Part shown: positions 63,776 through 64,000 of the stretch, one piece after another | How the letters are laid out: the number at the start of each line of letters is the position of its first letter | Numbering within the stretch: position 1 is the stretch's first letter | Origin: Rhizobium sp. Root482 | GTDB lineage: Bacteria; Pseudomonadota; Alphaproteobacteria; Rhizobiales; Rhizobiaceae | NCBI RefSeq assembly: GCF_001426565.1 | Contig: NZ_LMFA01000006.1 | Span: 1,083 to 65,082, forward strand | Length of the DNA stretch: 64,000 nt | Reading direction: 5' to 3' | Position numbers and translations under genes: made by a program | The notes under the pieces: generated by a model | Told to the model about the DNA's origin: nothing | The model's database searches: none | Seen by the model: the letters and a program-made list of their open reading frames with translations, nothing else

Positions 63776-64000
63776 TCAGGGCAGCGATATCTCCGCAGCG
63801 AGCCCGCCACCGGAACGATTGTAGATCCGCACCGCTCCACCAAGCGAGACGGCCAACTGCTGGGCGATAGCCAGTCCTAGTCCCGTGCCCCCCGTGTCCC
63901 GGTTACGGGACGTCTCAACGCGGTAGAACGGTTGCATGGCGGACTCCAGCTTGTCGTCGGGGATGCCCGGTCCATGATCCTTGACCACAATGACAACATT
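63776..64000 (-). CDS. Histidine kinase, C-terminal part (runs off the window)
   Basis: The frame enters from the right edge and ends at a TGA at 63776-63778. It contains the ATPase boxes IVVKDHGPGIPDDKLESAMQ (G1), FYRVETSRNRDTGGTGLGLA (F and G2 boxes) and the last strand GGGLAAEISLP. The pattern is that of a class I (EnvZ-like) sensor kinase. The sensor and dimerisation parts lie beyond the window. Confidence 0.9.
   Translation of the reverse strand, partial: NVVIVVKDHGPGIPDDKLESAMQPFYRVETSRNRDTGGTGLGLAIAQQLAVSLGGAVRIYNRSGGGLAAEISLP

Overview
The window looks like accessory DNA, most likely plasmid or chromid, of a Rhizobiaceae-type alphaproteobacterium. This is inferred from the family content: an imuA-imuB-dnaE2 cassette with an alphaproteobacterial LexA box (GTTC-N7-GTTC), HWE-type histidine kinases, an Aap-type amino-acid ABC transporter, a DUF1127 gene followed by anti-Shine-Dalgarno (cuckoo/CcsR-type) hairpins, and many regulator-enzyme pairs. 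I saw no rRNA, tRNA, CRISPR array, replication gene or conjugation gene.

Region by region. (1) 1-9.9 kb is a decaying zone. It holds a broken, inverted relative of the gene cluster at 43.5-46.6 kb, several small proteins and broken small genes, an orphan TadG-like vWA protein with a perfect 72-bp internal tandem repeat, a split coiled-coil membrane protein, an XRE regulator, a truncated group II intron and a complete-looking IS3-family element. (2) 10.1-18.1 kb is a signalling block: a CHASE3-GAF hybrid kinase with three receiver domains, a CheR, a CheB without receiver, a receiver-HWE kinase, a PAS-HWE kinase and a single-domain receiver. (3) 18.4-24.6 kb is a cobalamin riboswitch followed by a DUF1636 protein, a methyltransferase and a nickel/peptide-type ABC importer, best read as a B12-repressed cobalt or corrinoid-precursor uptake operon. 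(4) 24.7-30.9 kb is a LysR regulator divergent from a MetC-like lyase and an Aap/Bzt-type amino-acid importer. (5) 31.2-33.3 kb is an Rrf2 regulator divergent from a thioredoxin-reductase-like flavoprotein and a methyltransferase.

(6) 33.5-41.3 kb is an SOS mutagenesis locus. imuA-imuB-dnaE2 run left from a LexA box, and a small Cys-rich protein, an SRAP (YedK/HMCES) protein and DinB run right from the same gap. dnaE2 carries a frameshift. (7) 41.37-41.96 kb holds, on the minus strand, an RpoH-like promoter, a DUF1127 gene and four hairpins that each expose a CCUCCUCC loop. (8) 43.5-64 kb is a dense detoxification and redox island: AraC, LysR, Rrf2 and TetR regulators next to SDRs, glyoxalase-fold, SnoaL-fold and AhpD proteins, a cupin, MscS, aldehyde dehydrogenase, quinone oxidoreductase, esterase, ABC-F, EF-hand protein and an Ohr/OsmC protein, ending inside a histidine kinase. 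Within it, one Rrf2 regulator appears to share a palindromic operator (AAGGATA...TCC) between its own promoter and the ahpD-nmrA-cupin-mscS operon.

Coordinates and starts were read by eye from the sequence. No alignment or database search was run, so family names rest on recognised motifs and organisation.
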